Positions 1 through 10,800 of a stretch of DNA of 64,000 nt are shown here, in pieces. The position numbers and the translations under genes are program-made. The stretch's first letter is position 1, and each line of letters begins with the position of its first letter. This stretch comes from Clostridium fessum (lineage in GTDB: Bacteria; Bacillota; Clostridia; Lachnospirales; Lachnospiraceae): positions 310,001 through 374,000 of the forward strand of contig NZ_PYLO01000002.1 in the NCBI RefSeq assembly GCF_003024715.1, written 5' to 3'. The notes below the pieces were generated by a model. That model had not been told where the DNA came from. It saw only the letters and a program-made list of their open reading frames with translations, and made no database searches.

Positions 1-195
1 AAGGGCAGTCGTTTTTACATGAGCGGACGCGGGCTGCTTATCAATTTTTCACATGTTACCTCGGTGGACGAGGACGGTTCTGTCCATCTGAAAAACGGCA
101 GCTGCTTTTTCTGCAGCCGCCGGAAGAAAAAAGAGACAAAAGAAGCATTTGCAGCCTACTTGTTTGACACATTGCGGAAGGGAGGTACTCTATGA
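1..195 (+). CDS. LytTR-type response regulator, C-terminal fragment
   Basis: Open from the first base, in frame 1, to a TGA at 193-195, giving the last 64 residues of a protein whose start is outside the window. The pattern fits the end of a LytTR DNA-binding domain: a hydrophobic strand, the SHVTSV turn, then an LKNG hairpin and a basic SRRKKK segment before the C-terminal helix. Its stop overlaps the start of the downstream GHKL histidine kinase (ATGA), so the two are translationally coupled, as in AgrA/AgrC-type pairs. The receiver domain cannot be seen, so the family call rests on the fragment and its neighbour. Confidence 0.72.
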   Translation, partial: KGSRFYMSGRGLLINFSHVTSVDEDGSVHLKNGSCFFCSRRKKKETKEAFAAYLFDTLRKGGTL

Positions 196-1538
196 ACTGG
201 TCTGTGTTTGGCAAGGCATTTCTCGTTGAAACCGTCTATTCCATTCCTTTTTTTATTTTATCGATTCTGCCATTTAAAAAGCAGCTTCGATTTCCGATTA
301 AAATCCTGATTCTGTTCATTTTTATCGGTCAGCTGCTCCAGTCCTCCCTGTATACCTACCTGATCAGCCACGGTAAACCGACCCGGGTCACCGACACGGT
401 ATTTGCCTTCGTTTCCCTGGCGATCTATTTTTTATGTGTGAAGGCTAATTTCTGGAAACTTCTGTTTCTGGGAAACTTCATCCTGAATTATTTTGTCACA
501 GTCCGGGGCATCTGTTTCTTTCTGGAAAGCCGTCTGTTCTACGATCCCAGCATTACCTATTATTCACTCCGCGATCAAAGCCTGCTGCTCATCTCGATTC
601 TTCTGCTTCTGACGCTCCCCCTCGGGCTCAAATTTATGAAAAATGCCACGGAACGCGTTTTTCAGGTAGACAGCTCCGCATTCTGGCAGAAAGTCTGGTT
701 TATTCCATTTTCATGCACCCTGATTATCTGCGCTTATAACTTTGATTTAAACATTGATACCGTCCGCAAGTTCCGTTTTATCCTCACGCGCCTCTGGCTC
801 TTTGCTATGACAATTCTCATCTACTATGTCCTTTTGGAAGCGCTCAATGCAGTCCGCCAGCAGGCGCAGTTGGAAGAACGCGCGGCGCAGCAGGACACCC
901 TCCTGGCGATGCAGTACACACAGTATCAGCAGCTTTCCCGCCACATCGAAGAGGTGCGGGAGGCGCGCCACGACCTGCGCCAGCACTTAAATCTCATCGA
1001 GCATTACCTGCAAAGCGGGAAAACGGAGGATCTGAATACCTACATCGAACAATACCGTATGACGCTTCCACCGGACACCGCGCGGACCTGGTGTGAAAAT
1101 TATGCGGTCAACACGATTATCAGCTATTACGGCGAGGAGGCACGCAAGGCGTCGGTCGATTTTTCGGTCCGCATCCAGCTTCCGCCCTCTCTCCCGCTGG
1201 GTGAGCCACAGCTCTGCTCGATCTTCGGCAATCTTCTGGAAAATGCCCTCGACGCCTGTCGGGAATGTACGGACAGCGCGCCGTTTATCCGCATCTGCGC
1301 CCAGGAGGATGCCGGTCACATCGTGATCGCCGTTGACAACACCTGCTGCCATCCGCCGATCGAGGAAAATGGGCGGTTCCGCTCGACCAAACATGACGGC
1401 TTCGGCACGGGAACCGCCTCCATCCGTTCGATCGCTGAGCGGTACCAGGGTCTGGTGGATTTCCGGTATGAGGACGGGATCTTTTATGCATCGGTGATGT
1501 TGAAATTTGACTCTAAAATTTCTCACGGAAATCTTTGA
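192..1538 (+). CDS. GHKL-family sensor histidine kinase (AgrC-like)
   Basis: A 448-residue membrane kinase. The N-terminal ~215 residues form about six hydrophobic segments with little extracellular loop. A short coiled region rich in Gln and Glu follows, then the phosphoacceptor segment EARHDLRQHL at about residues 256-265. The C-terminal GHKL ATPase domain has the N-box FGNLLENALDAC and a G-box GFGTGTASI. This layout is that of AgrC/ComD-type quorum or peptide sensors that partner LytTR regulators, which matches the overlapping upstream gene. No peptide pheromone gene is visible here, so the signal is unknown. Confidence 0.88.
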   Translation: MNWSVFGKAFLVETVYSIPFFILSILPFKKQLRFPIKILILFIFIGQLLQSSLYTYLISHGKPTRVTDTVFAFVSLAIYFLCVKANFWKLLFLGNFILNYFVTVRGICFFLESRLFYDPSITYYSLRDQSLLLISILLLLTLPLGLKFMKNATERVFQVDSSAFWQKVWFIPFSCTLIICAYNFDLNIDTVRKFRFILTRLWLFAMTILIYYVLLEALNAVRQQAQLEERAAQQDTLLAMQYTQYQQLSRHIEEVREARHDLRQHLNLIEHYLQSGKTEDLNTYIEQYRMTLPPDTARTWCENYAVNTIISYYGEEARKASVDFSVRIQLPPSLPLGEPQLCSIFGNLLENALDACRECTDSAPFIRICAQEDAGHIVIAVDNTCCHPPIEENGRFRSTKHDGFGTGTASIRSIAERYQGLVDFRYEDGIFYASVMLKFDSKISHGNL

Positions 1539-1545
1539 AAAAAGA

Positions 1546-1574
1546 TTGACTTTCATCGTGTCAGGACGCATAAT
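1546..1574 (+). promoter_or_regulatory. Promoter of the Fur/PerR-like gene
   Basis: TTGACT (1546-1551) and CATAAT (1569-1574) are separated by 17 bases, a good sigma-A type promoter. It lies just upstream of a Fur/Per-type palindrome and the regulator gene. Confidence 0.65.
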
Positions 1575-1575
1575 A

Positions 1576-1604
1576 TAAATAATAATCATTATCAATATTA
1601 TTTA
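1576..1604 (+). promoter_or_regulatory. PerR/Fur-type operator, probably autoregulatory
   Basis: The core ATAATCATTAT (1582-1592) is a perfect palindrome. The 15-base window 1580-1594 matches the Bacillus Per box TTATAATNATTATAA at 12 of 14 defined positions. A wider perfect 9-bp inverted repeat, TAAATAATA (1576-1584) and TATTATTTA (1596-1604), surrounds it. The site falls between the -10 box and the ribosome-binding site, where a bound repressor would block transcription. Confidence 0.7.
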
Positions 1605-1624
1605 GAAGGATTGGAGTGTCGCTT

Positions 1625-2020
1625 ATGAAAACCTTAAAATACAGCCGTCAGCGCGAATCGATCAAAGCCTGCCTGATGAGCCGGAAGGATCATCCGACCG
1701 CCGACGCCCTTTACACCAGCATCCGGGAACAGTTTCCGAATATCAGCCTTGGAACCGTTTACCGCAATTTAAACCTGTTAGTTGAGCTGGGCGAGATCCG
1801 GAAGCTGTCCTGCGGCGACGGCACGGATCATTTCGATTATGATACATCCCCACATTACCACTACGTCTGCCGCCAGTGCGGACGGGTCATGGATATTCCG
1901 ATGGAAGCAACCAAGGAGCTGGAGACAGCCGCCAAAGAATTTGCGCCGGGAACGATCGATGACCATACCGTGTTTTTCTATGGGATATGCGATGAGTGTC
2001 TGAAAGGGGAAAAACACTAA
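1625..2020 (+). CDS. Fur-family transcriptional repressor, PerR-like
   Basis: The start chosen is the ATG at 1625, with GGAG eight bases upstream; an in-frame GTG at 1616 is possible. The protein has 131 residues. The N-terminal winged helix carries the family pattern LGTVYRNLNLL. The C-terminal metal domain holds two CXXC pairs (VCRQC and ICDEC) expected to bind structural zinc. Histidines in HYHYVC and DHTVF are candidate regulatory metal ligands. The Per-box-like site in its own promoter and the adjacent rubrerythrin favour a peroxide-sensing PerR role over iron-sensing Fur, but family membership alone cannot settle this. Confidence 0.85.
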   Translation: MKTLKYSRQRESIKACLMSRKDHPTADALYTSIREQFPNISLGTVYRNLNLLVELGEIRKLSCGDGTDHFDYDTSPHYHYVCRQCGRVMDIPMEATKELETAAKEFAPGTIDDHTVFFYGICDECLKGEKH

Positions 2021-2186
2021 TATAGAAGCGGCTGATTTTGTATCGGAACAGACGGGACCAAATGAGCCGCTTCCCGATTTCTGCCATGCGCTGACCGGGT
2101 ATGAATACATCACCAGCGAAAAAGTTCTGAGAATATCCAGGTTATCGATAAAAATGAAAAAAATAAGAATTATTTCTATTTTTTCA

Positions 2187-2235
2187 TTGACAAACGCAAG
2201 AATCTATGATATCTTAATATCAGTAATCATTACTG
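2187..2235 (+). promoter_or_regulatory. Rubrerythrin promoter with PerR/Fur-type operator
   Basis: TTGACA (2187-2192) lies 17 bases before TATCTT (2210-2215). Immediately downstream, 2221-2235 is a 15-base palindrome, CAGTAATCATTACTG, whose TAATNATTA core is the same as in the operator of the neighbouring Fur-family gene. The arrangement (operator just after the -10) is the same at both genes, so both are probably repressed by the same regulator. Confidence 0.62.
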
Positions 2236-2372
2236 TTTTAGTTTAAGCCAAATAAACGATTTCGTTTTAAAAGCTCCTATGAAACAGAATGGTTGCAAGC
2301 AACTTTACTATCTATTTATTGTTTCTATAAAACACGAAATTAAAAATTTATTTTAGAAAAGGAGAATTGACT

Positions 2373-2915
2373 ATGAAGAAATTTGTCTGTACAGTATGTG
2401 GTTACGTATACGAGGGTGAGGCTGCTCCGGAGAAATGTCCAGTATGCGGCGCTCCGGCTTCCAAGTTCAAAGAGCAGTCCGGCGAGATGACCTGGGCAGC
2501 TGAGCACGTAGTTGGTGTGGCACAGGGTGTCAGCGAGGATATTCTCGAAGATTTAAGAGCTAACTATGAAGGCGAGTGCAGAGAAGTTGGTATGTACCTG
2601 GCGATGGCACGTGTGGCTCACAGAGAGGGCTATCCGGAAATCGGTCTGTACTGGGAGAAGGCAGCTTACGAAGAGGCTGAGCACGCTGCTAAGTTTGCAG
2701 AGCTTCTGGGTGAGGTTGTAACAGATTCCACCAAGAAGAACCTGGAGATGCGTGTAGAGGCTGAGCACGGCGCAACCGAAGGCAAATTTGACCTTGCAAA
2801 ACGTGCGAAAGCTGCTAACCTGGATGCAATCCATGACACCGTTCATGAGATGGCTCGTGACGAGGCTAGACATGGCAAGGCATTTGAGGGTCTGTTAAAG
2901 AGATACTTCAACTAA
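2373..2915 (+). CDS. Rubrerythrin with N-terminal rubredoxin domain
   Basis: The ATG at 2373 follows an AAAAGGAG ribosome-binding site; the protein has 180 residues. A rubredoxin-like Fe(Cys)4 domain comes first (C6, C9, C22, C25). A ferritin-like four-helix domain with diiron ligands follows, visible in [12 protein letters not shown] and [12 protein letters not shown] and in DEARHGKAF near the end. This domain order is reversed from classical rubrerythrin and matches the clostridial reverse rubrerythrins, which act as NADH-dependent peroxidases in oxygen tolerance. Family knowledge links them to PerR control, consistent with the operator upstream. Confidence 0.92.
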   Translation: MKKFVCTVCGYVYEGEAAPEKCPVCGAPASKFKEQSGEMTWAAEHVVGVAQGVSEDILEDLRANYEGECREVGMYLAMARVAHREGYPEIGLYWEKAAYEEAEHAAKFAELLGEVVTDSTKKNLEMRVEAEHGATEGKFDLAKRAKAANLDAIHDTVHEMARDEARHGKAFEGLLKRYFN

Positions 2916-2972
2916 TCTGAGTGAATGAATGGACAGCGCATTACGGCGCTGGTGAATAAAAGAGAACTGATG

Positions 2973-3012
2973 AGGGCGTATGAAAATGGAAAATTCCTTT
3001 TTCATACGCCCT
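2973..3012. terminator. Strong intrinsic terminator after rubrerythrin
   Basis: A 14-bp perfect stem (AGGGCGTATGAAAA pairing with TTTTCATACGCCCT) followed on the plus strand by a T-rich run. It ends rubrerythrin transcription and may also serve the convergent acetyltransferase gene. Confidence 0.85.
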
Positions 3013-3046
3013 GTTTATTTTATGCAGATTTGTTTTATGTCTCTGT

Positions 3047-3631
3047 TCAAAAAGACGCCAAAATCTTATCTACCGTCTCCTTCTCCATCTCCCCAATCGG
3101 AATCATCTCCGCCGGTACGTCCTCATATGGCAGCAGCGCTTTCTCATACCAGGTAACATCGTGCCATTTTCCGCTCTTATAACCGGTATTTTTGCACACG
3201 CCCATCGTCCGGAATCCGCATCCGTTATGCATCGCATCGCTCTTCACATTCGGACTTGTCACCAGACTGTAGACGGTGTGGACGCCCTGTGCCTTTAAAA
3301 GCTCTAAAAGCACCAGAAGCATCCGTTTGCCGATGCCCTTCGACGTCACCCGACTGTCCAGATATTCAGAAAGTTCCGCATTCCAACGGTACGCCGCGCG
3401 CTCAAGCTGCTTATGCCCATATGCATAGCCAATGATTCTGCCCGTTTCATCCTCGCAGACAATCCACGGATATTCTGCCGTGATCGCCCGGATGCGCCCC
3501 TCAAATTCCTCCAGGGACGGCAGCTCCGTCTCAAACGTGATCGGCGTGTCCATATATTGTGCATAAATTTCCAATATCGCAGGTGCATCGGCGATAGCAG
3601 CCAGACGCAGGCGGCAGGATGTATGGTCCAT
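3047..3631 (-). CDS. GNAT-family N-acetyltransferase (phosphinothricin-type)
   Basis: The start is taken at the ATG at 3631 because GGGAGGAA lies seven bases upstream; an ATG seven codons earlier would place this ribosome-binding site inside the gene. The 194-residue protein has the whole GNAT fold. It opens with LRLAAIADAPAILEIYAQY, continues through IVCEDETGRIIGYAYG, and has an acetyl-CoA loop-like SKGIGKRML in place of the canonical RGKGIG. The closing part NGCGFRTMGVCKNTGYKSGKWHDV resembles the Pat/MnaT group, which acetylates phosphinothricin or methionine analogues. The substrate here is not known. Confidence 0.85.
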   Translation of the reverse strand: MDHTSCRLRLAAIADAPAILEIYAQYMDTPITFETELPSLEEFEGRIRAITAEYPWIVCEDETGRIIGYAYGHKQLERAAYRWNAELSEYLDSRVTSKGIGKRMLLVLLELLKAQGVHTVYSLVTSPNVKSDAMHNGCGFRTMGVCKNTGYKSGKWHDVTWYEKALLPYEDVPAEMIPIGEMEKETVDKILASF

Positions 3632-3745
3632 AAACTGGTTCCTCCCTATCATTTTCGGTCATTTTTCCTTTACAGGCAACTATATATGAATCTTCCCGTT
3701 TCGTCAACTATTCGCAACCAGATTCATGCCTGCCCGTGAACCCCC

Positions 3746-4735
3746 TCAATCCACCAGCTCATTCTGATGCCTCGATAAATGCTCATATGGCAGAATCAGC
3801 CGCCCCCGGTACAGCCCGCAGCCGTCATTGACCAGGTCATTGTTGATCGCCGAAAACATATTGACATCGAGCTCAGCCAACTTGAGCGACACCAGGCGCT
3901 GGCAGCGCTCGTATGCCTCGTCAAAATAAACGCACGCGCCCTCCGGAATCTCATCCCGTCTGGCCCGCTCGCCCTCCTGGCGCTTTTCGTAGCTTAAATG
4001 ATTGGCCACGCCGATCTCCGCGATATCGTCCATGTGCTTTGTGCGAAGCTGTACCTCCACATAGCTTCTGGAACAATTATCGTAAAACGTAATATGCAGA
4101 GACTGGTAATCATCCGAACTATTTCCGCAGACATAATCACGGTAGTACGGCCTTGCCTCCTCATCCATCAACGGGGAGGTACTCTCTTTCACCCCGTAAG
4201 CCGGTTCCGCCGTAAACCCGCGTTCCTCCAGAAATCCCGGAAGTTCATTCGCTATCTGGTAGAGGTACCGGATATCCGCATCCTGCTGCGATTCCCCCGG
4301 TTTCAGGTAACACTTCGGCAGTGAAATCACGATCCGGTACGCGATCAGGTCGCGGAAACAGCTCAATCTCTGCTTCAAATCGGAGATCGACGGAAATGCC
4401 TTATGTTCTGTATAACAGTCATAAATATATTCGACGATATATCCGTTAAATTTCGCCTCCGAGCGGATCAGCGACTTGATTCTTCCCTTAAAGTTAAATG
4501 CCAGAAGCGGATATTCCTTTGCCATATGAATATAAAATTCCCGGATCTTCTGTGACTGGGTCGTCAGGAAATCATTGTGTTCCAAAAGCTCCCGGATCTG
4601 AATCAGAAAATTTGCATGTATCAGGTCTATCTCATTGTTTGTCTGTTTTGCCTCCGCTTTCAAATCCCGGCTGTAATTCTTTAAAATCTTAAACATCGTA
4701 TCGCCGGAATACAGATAATCGTTTAAGGTCACCAT
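3746..4735 (-). CDS. RelA/SpoT-domain (p)ppGpp synthetase-like protein
   Basis: The start is the ATG at 4735, eight bases after AGGGAGG; a GTG at 4744 overlaps that site. The protein has 329 residues. A helical N-terminal half is followed by the RelA_SpoT nucleotidyltransferase pattern: FRDLIAYRIVI, then DYQSLHITFYD and VEVQLRTKHMDDIAE. These match motifs that bind GTP/GDP and Mg in pyrophosphokinases. There is no HD hydrolase, TGS or ACT domain, so it resembles the small alarmone synthetases but is longer than RelP/RelQ. It may make (p)ppGpp or a related nucleotide in response to its own expression. Confidence 0.78.
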   Translation of the reverse strand: MVTLNDYLYSGDTMFKILKNYSRDLKAEAKQTNNEIDLIHANFLIQIRELLEHNDFLTTQSQKIREFYIHMAKEYPLLAFNFKGRIKSLIRSEAKFNGYIVEYIYDCYTEHKAFPSISDLKQRLSCFRDLIAYRIVISLPKCYLKPGESQQDADIRYLYQIANELPGFLEERGFTAEPAYGVKESTSPLMDEEARPYYRDYVCGNSSDDYQSLHITFYDNCSRSYVEVQLRTKHMDDIAEIGVANHLSYEKRQEGERARRDEIPEGACVYFDEAYERCQRLVSLKLAELDVNMFSAINNDLVNDGCGLYRGRLILPYEHLSRHQNELVD

Positions 4736-4763
4736 GGTCCTCACCTCCCTGCTTCAGCAAAAA

Positions 4764-4810
4764 AGGGACGGTGCGTAGGATAACAATGCCCCAGATGCAC
4801 CAGCCCCCTT
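4764..4810 (-). terminator. Probable terminator of the carA-carB-pyrG-dapL block
   Basis: Reading the minus strand, AGGG and GGTGC pair with GCACC and CCCT around a long loop, and six T follow. It lies just downstream of dapL. Confidence 0.5.
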
Positions 4811-4829
4811 ATTTATAAAATAGAGCTAT

Positions 4830-6014
4830 TTATTTTCCGTAAACCTTCTTGATCCGCTCCATTGCCTCTTTTGTATTCGCAGTCGTACCAAATGCAGTCA
4901 GACGGAAGAATCCTTCTCCATTCTTACCAAATCCGCTGCCCGGTGTGCCGACCACATTTGCCTTGGCAAGCAGATCGTCGAAAAACTCCCAGGATTTCAT
5001 GCCGTTCGGGCACTGCATCCAGATGTACGGTGAATTTTCGCCGCCGATGTGCCAGATGCCAAGCTCTTTTAAGGTCTCGGTCATGATCTTCGCATTGGTG
5101 CGGTATACGTCCAGGTGCTCGCGGCACTGTGCCATTCCCTCCGGTGAAAGAGCTGCCTCTGCGGCGCGCTGTACCGGGTAGGAAACGCCGTTAAACTTGG
5201 TTGTCTGGCGGCGCAGCCACATCTTGCGGATGGAAGAACCACCGCGCTCTAATTCAGAGGGAACCACGGTATAGCCACAGCGGGTTCCGGTAAAGCTTGC
5301 CAACTTCGAAAGGGAGCAGAACTCGATCGCGCAGGTCTTGGCGCCCTCAATCTCAAAAATACTTCTCGGAAGCGCCGGATCTGCTACGAAGGACTCATAC
5401 GCCGCATCAAATAAAAGAATCGCATCCTGCTCGTTCGCATAGTCAACCCACTCTTTTAACTGCTCACGGTTGTACACACCGCCAGTCGGGTTGTTCGGGG
5501 AGCAGAGATAAATAATATCCGCTTTCTGTCCCTTCGGAGGCATCGGAAGAAAGCCATTTTCCACATTGGCATCCATAAATACGATCTTTCTGCCTGCCAT
5601 CACGTTCGTATCCATGTAAACCGGGTATACCGGATCCGGGATCAGGACCGTGTTGTCCGCATCAAAGAGATCGAGGATATTTCCGACATCACTCTTCGCG
5701 CCGTCGCTGATGAATATATCCTCCGCCGCCACCTCAACCTGGAAGGACGCATAATACTTCTGAACTGCTACGCGCAGAAAATCATATCCCTGCTCCGGAC
5801 CATATCCATGGAACGTAGCCGCCTTTCCCTGCTCCATAGCTGCTTTTGCAAATGCGTCAGCTGCTTTCTGGCAGATCGGAAGGGTTACGTCACCGATACC
5901 CATTTTGATTACTTTTGCCTCTGGATGGGCTTTGGTGTATTCATCTACTTTTTTAGCGATGGTGGAAAACAGATAGCTTTCTTCCAGATTTTTATAGTTT
6001 TCGTTGATCTTCAT
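4830..6014 (-). CDS. dapL: LL-diaminopimelate aminotransferase
   Basis: A 394-residue class I/II PLP aminotransferase that converts tetrahydrodipicolinate plus glutamate to LL-diaminopimelate in one step for lysine and peptidoglycan synthesis. DapL signatures run through the protein: KMGIGDVTLP near residue 40, FISDGAKSDVGN near 105, CSPNNPTGGVY near 170, and the PLP-lysine segment SLSKLASFTGTRCGY near 235-250. Length and motifs match the family. It starts 20 bases after the pyrG stop on the same strand and is probably cotranscribed with it. Confidence 0.95.
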   Translation of the reverse strand: MKINENYKNLEESYLFSTIAKKVDEYTKAHPEAKVIKMGIGDVTLPICQKAADAFAKAAMEQGKAATFHGYGPEQGYDFLRVAVQKYYASFQVEVAAEDIFISDGAKSDVGNILDLFDADNTVLIPDPVYPVYMDTNVMAGRKIVFMDANVENGFLPMPPKGQKADIIYLCSPNNPTGGVYNREQLKEWVDYANEQDAILLFDAAYESFVADPALPRSIFEIEGAKTCAIEFCSLSKLASFTGTRCGYTVVPSELERGGSSIRKMWLRRQTTKFNGVSYPVQRAAEAALSPEGMAQCREHLDVYRTNAKIMTETLKELGIWHIGGENSPYIWMQCPNGMKSWEFFDDLLAKANVVGTPGSGFGKNGEGFFRLTAFGTTANTKEAMERIKKVYGK

Positions 6015-6033
6015 ACTTTATTTTCTCCATATT

Positions 6034-7677
<1,644 letters not shown>

Positions 7678-7747
7678 TTAAAATATTAATCCACTTTTTC
7701 CGTCATATATGATTCTGTCAAATTTTGCCTTCGCAAAAGATTTCAGC

Positions 7748-7789
7748 CTGCACGGATTCCGCAACCCTCAAAACGCAGAATCCATGCAG
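7748..7789 (-). other. Intergenic hairpin between carB and pyrG
   Basis: CTGCA-GGATTC pairs with GAATCC-TGCAG, with one C/A opposition that becomes a G-U pair in the minus-strand RNA. No clean U-run follows, so it could be a weak terminator, a processing site or part of the pyrG leader. Confidence 0.4.
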
Positions 7790-7802
7790 ACCATCGTTCT
7801 TT

Positions 7803-10800
7803 TTAGTCGTTCTCATGCTCCTGAAGCACATAACCCGGAATCTGGATTTCTTCCGGTTTTTCCATCTGGCTCAGCTCTTTTCTAGCCGCTGCACCATGTG
7901 CAATGTGCGCGATATCTACCAGTTCAACGTTGTCCTCGTTGTACTTGCTTTCCAGTGTCAGCGCCAGGACAGCCGCGGTATCAAGCGATGTCAGGCACGG
8001 AATACCAAGCTCGACTGCCTTTCTTCTCAGGCGGACACTGTCGCGTCCCGGCTGGCGTCCCGTCTTGGAAGTGGAAATCACATAGCTGATCTTTCCTTCT
8101 TCCAGCAGGGAAATGGTCGTCTCCTCGCCCTCTTTGGCTTCCTTCGGCTTCTTGACTAACGTTGAAGAAATGCCGACGCTGTTTAACCGGCTTGCAGTAC
8201 CGGAGGTCGCGTAGATGTGGAATCCCATCGCCACGTACTCTTTGACCAGCTCGCGCAGGTCGCTCTTATCGGTATCGCGGACACTGATTAAGACGCCGCC
8301 CTCGCGCTTCATCGTATATCCGGCTGCTACCAGACCCTTGAACAGCGCTTCCTCCATCGTCCGGGCGATACCCAGTACCTCGCCGGTCGATTTCATTTCC
8401 GGTCCGAGCTGTGTATCTACGTTGGACAACTTCTCAAAGGAGAATACCGGAACCTTGACTGCGTAGTACGGAGAGCACGGATACAAACCTGTCTCATAGC
8501 CCATGTCAGCCAGCTTTTCGCCCATCATGATGCGGGTTGCCAGATCGACCATCGGCACTCCGGTTACCTTGCTGATGTACGGCACGGTACGGGATGAACG
8601 CGGGTTGACCTCGATGATATAGATCGTATCCTCATGCAGAACGTACTGGATGTTGATGAGTCCCTTCGTATTCATGGAAAGCGCCAGACGGATGGAATAG
8701 TCCACCAGACGGTCTTTCTGGCTCTCGGTCAGCATAAAGGCCGGATATACCGCGATGGAGTCTCCGGAATGGACACCCGCACGCTCGATGTGCTCCATGA
8801 TACCCGGAATCAAAACGGTCTCGCCGTCGCAGATCGCGTCAACCTCCAGCTCGGTACCCATCAGGTATTTATCAATCAGGATCGCATTCTCAATCTTGTG
8901 TGAGAGAATAATCTTCATATACTCATGAATATCGGCGTCGTTGTACGCGATAATCATGTTTTGTCCGCCTAATACATAGCTCGGACGCATCAGAACCGGA
9001 TACCCCAGATGATTTGCCGCCTGGATTGCCTCATCCTCAGTGTAAACGGTCTGACCCGCTGCCTGTTTCATATTTAATTTTTTCAGCAGGGCTGCGAAAC
9101 GTCCGCGATCCTCCGCCATATCGATGCTGTCTGCCGGAGTGCCGAGAACCGGAATATTGTTCTCTACAAGGCATTTCGTCAGACGGATCGCTGTCTGTCC
9201 GCCAAAGGCCACAACTGCGCCGATCGGCTTCTCGATCCGGATGATATCCAGCACATCCTCCGGTGTCAGCGGCTCAAAATACAGACGGTCTGCTACGTTG
9301 AAGTCGGTGGAAACGGTCTCCGGGTTGTTATTTACGATGACAACCTCATAACCGGCTCTCTTTAACGACCATACGCAGTGAACAGAAGCGAAATCGAACT
9401 CGATACCCTGACCGATACGGATCGGACCGGAACCAAATACCATAACAACCGGTTTTCCGCTTGCATTCTCTTTAATAAATTCTTCTGCCTCATCTTCCTC
9501 GCCGAAGGTGCTGTAGAAGTAAGGGGTGCTTGCCGTAAACTCAGCGCTGCAGGTATCAACCATGCGGTAGCATGCCGGAACATGCTTGATTTCCGAAAGC
9601 CCGGTCATCTCCTTGATGACTGCATCCGGGAATCCGTTCTGTTTGGCTTCCATATAAAGCGCATCGCTCAGAGTCTCAGACTGCATCCGGCATTCCAGGG
9701 ACAGGATATGCATCAGTTTATTTAAGAACCACTCGTCGATCTTGGTCAGCTCATGAATCTCGGCAACGGTCACGCCGCGCTTGAAGCTCTCATAGATTGC
9801 AAACAGACGCTCGTCATCCTGCGCCAGAATTTTTTCTCTCAGCTCTTCCACACTCATCGGCGCCAGTTTCTTCATGTTCAGGCTGTTCTGGGAGATCTCC
9901 GCGCCGCGGACTGCCTTCATGAGCGCCTGCTCAAAGTTGCGGCCGATCGCCATAACCTCGCCGGTTGCCTTCATCTGGGTACCCAGCTTCCGGCGTCCGT
10001 AAACGAATTTATCAAATGGCCATTTCGGGAATTTAACCGTTACATAGTCAAGGGCCGGCTCGAAGCATGCCATCGTCTCGCCGGTTACCTCGTTCGGGAT
10101 CTCGTCCAGATGATAACCGATCGCAATCTTGGTTGCCACGCGGGCAATCGGATATCCGGTTGCTTTCGAAGCAAGGGCGGACGAACGGGATACACGCGGG
10201 TTTACCTCGATAACGGCATATTCAAAGCTCTCCGGATTCAGCGCAAACTGGCAGTTGCAGCCGCCCTCGATGCCCATCGCCTGGATAATATTCAGCGCTG
10301 CGGAACGAAGCATCTGGTATTCCTTATCCGCCAGCGTCACAGCCGGTGCGATAACAATGGAGTCGCCGGTGTGGACGCCGACCGGGTCAAAGTTTTCCAT
10401 CGAGCAGACCGTAATCTCGTTGCCGATGGCATCGCGCATTACCTCAAACTCGATCTCCTTCCATCCGGAAATACATTTCTCAACCAGAATCTGATTGATC
10501 GGTGACAGGCGGATACCCGCCTCCGCGATGTTGTAAAGCTCTTCTTTATTTGCCGCAATACCGCCGCCGGTACCGCCCAGGGTAAAGGCCGGACGCACGA
10601 TAACCGGGTAAGAAATAACCTCGGCAAAATCAAGCGCATCCTCGATGGTGGTGACAACCTTGGACGGAATGACCGGCTCACCGATAGCTTCCATCGTGTC
10701 TTTAAAGCACTGGCGGTCCTCCGCCTTATCGATGGTCTCCGGGGACGCGCCGAGAAGCGTTACATTGTGGCTCTTTAAGAAACCTTCTTTGGCAAGCTCC

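Noticed and set aside
2030-2085. AAGCGGCT/AGCCGCTT stem after the Fur-family gene as a terminator
   Set aside because: The 8-bp stem closes a loop of about 30 bases and no T-run follows, so it was not listed.
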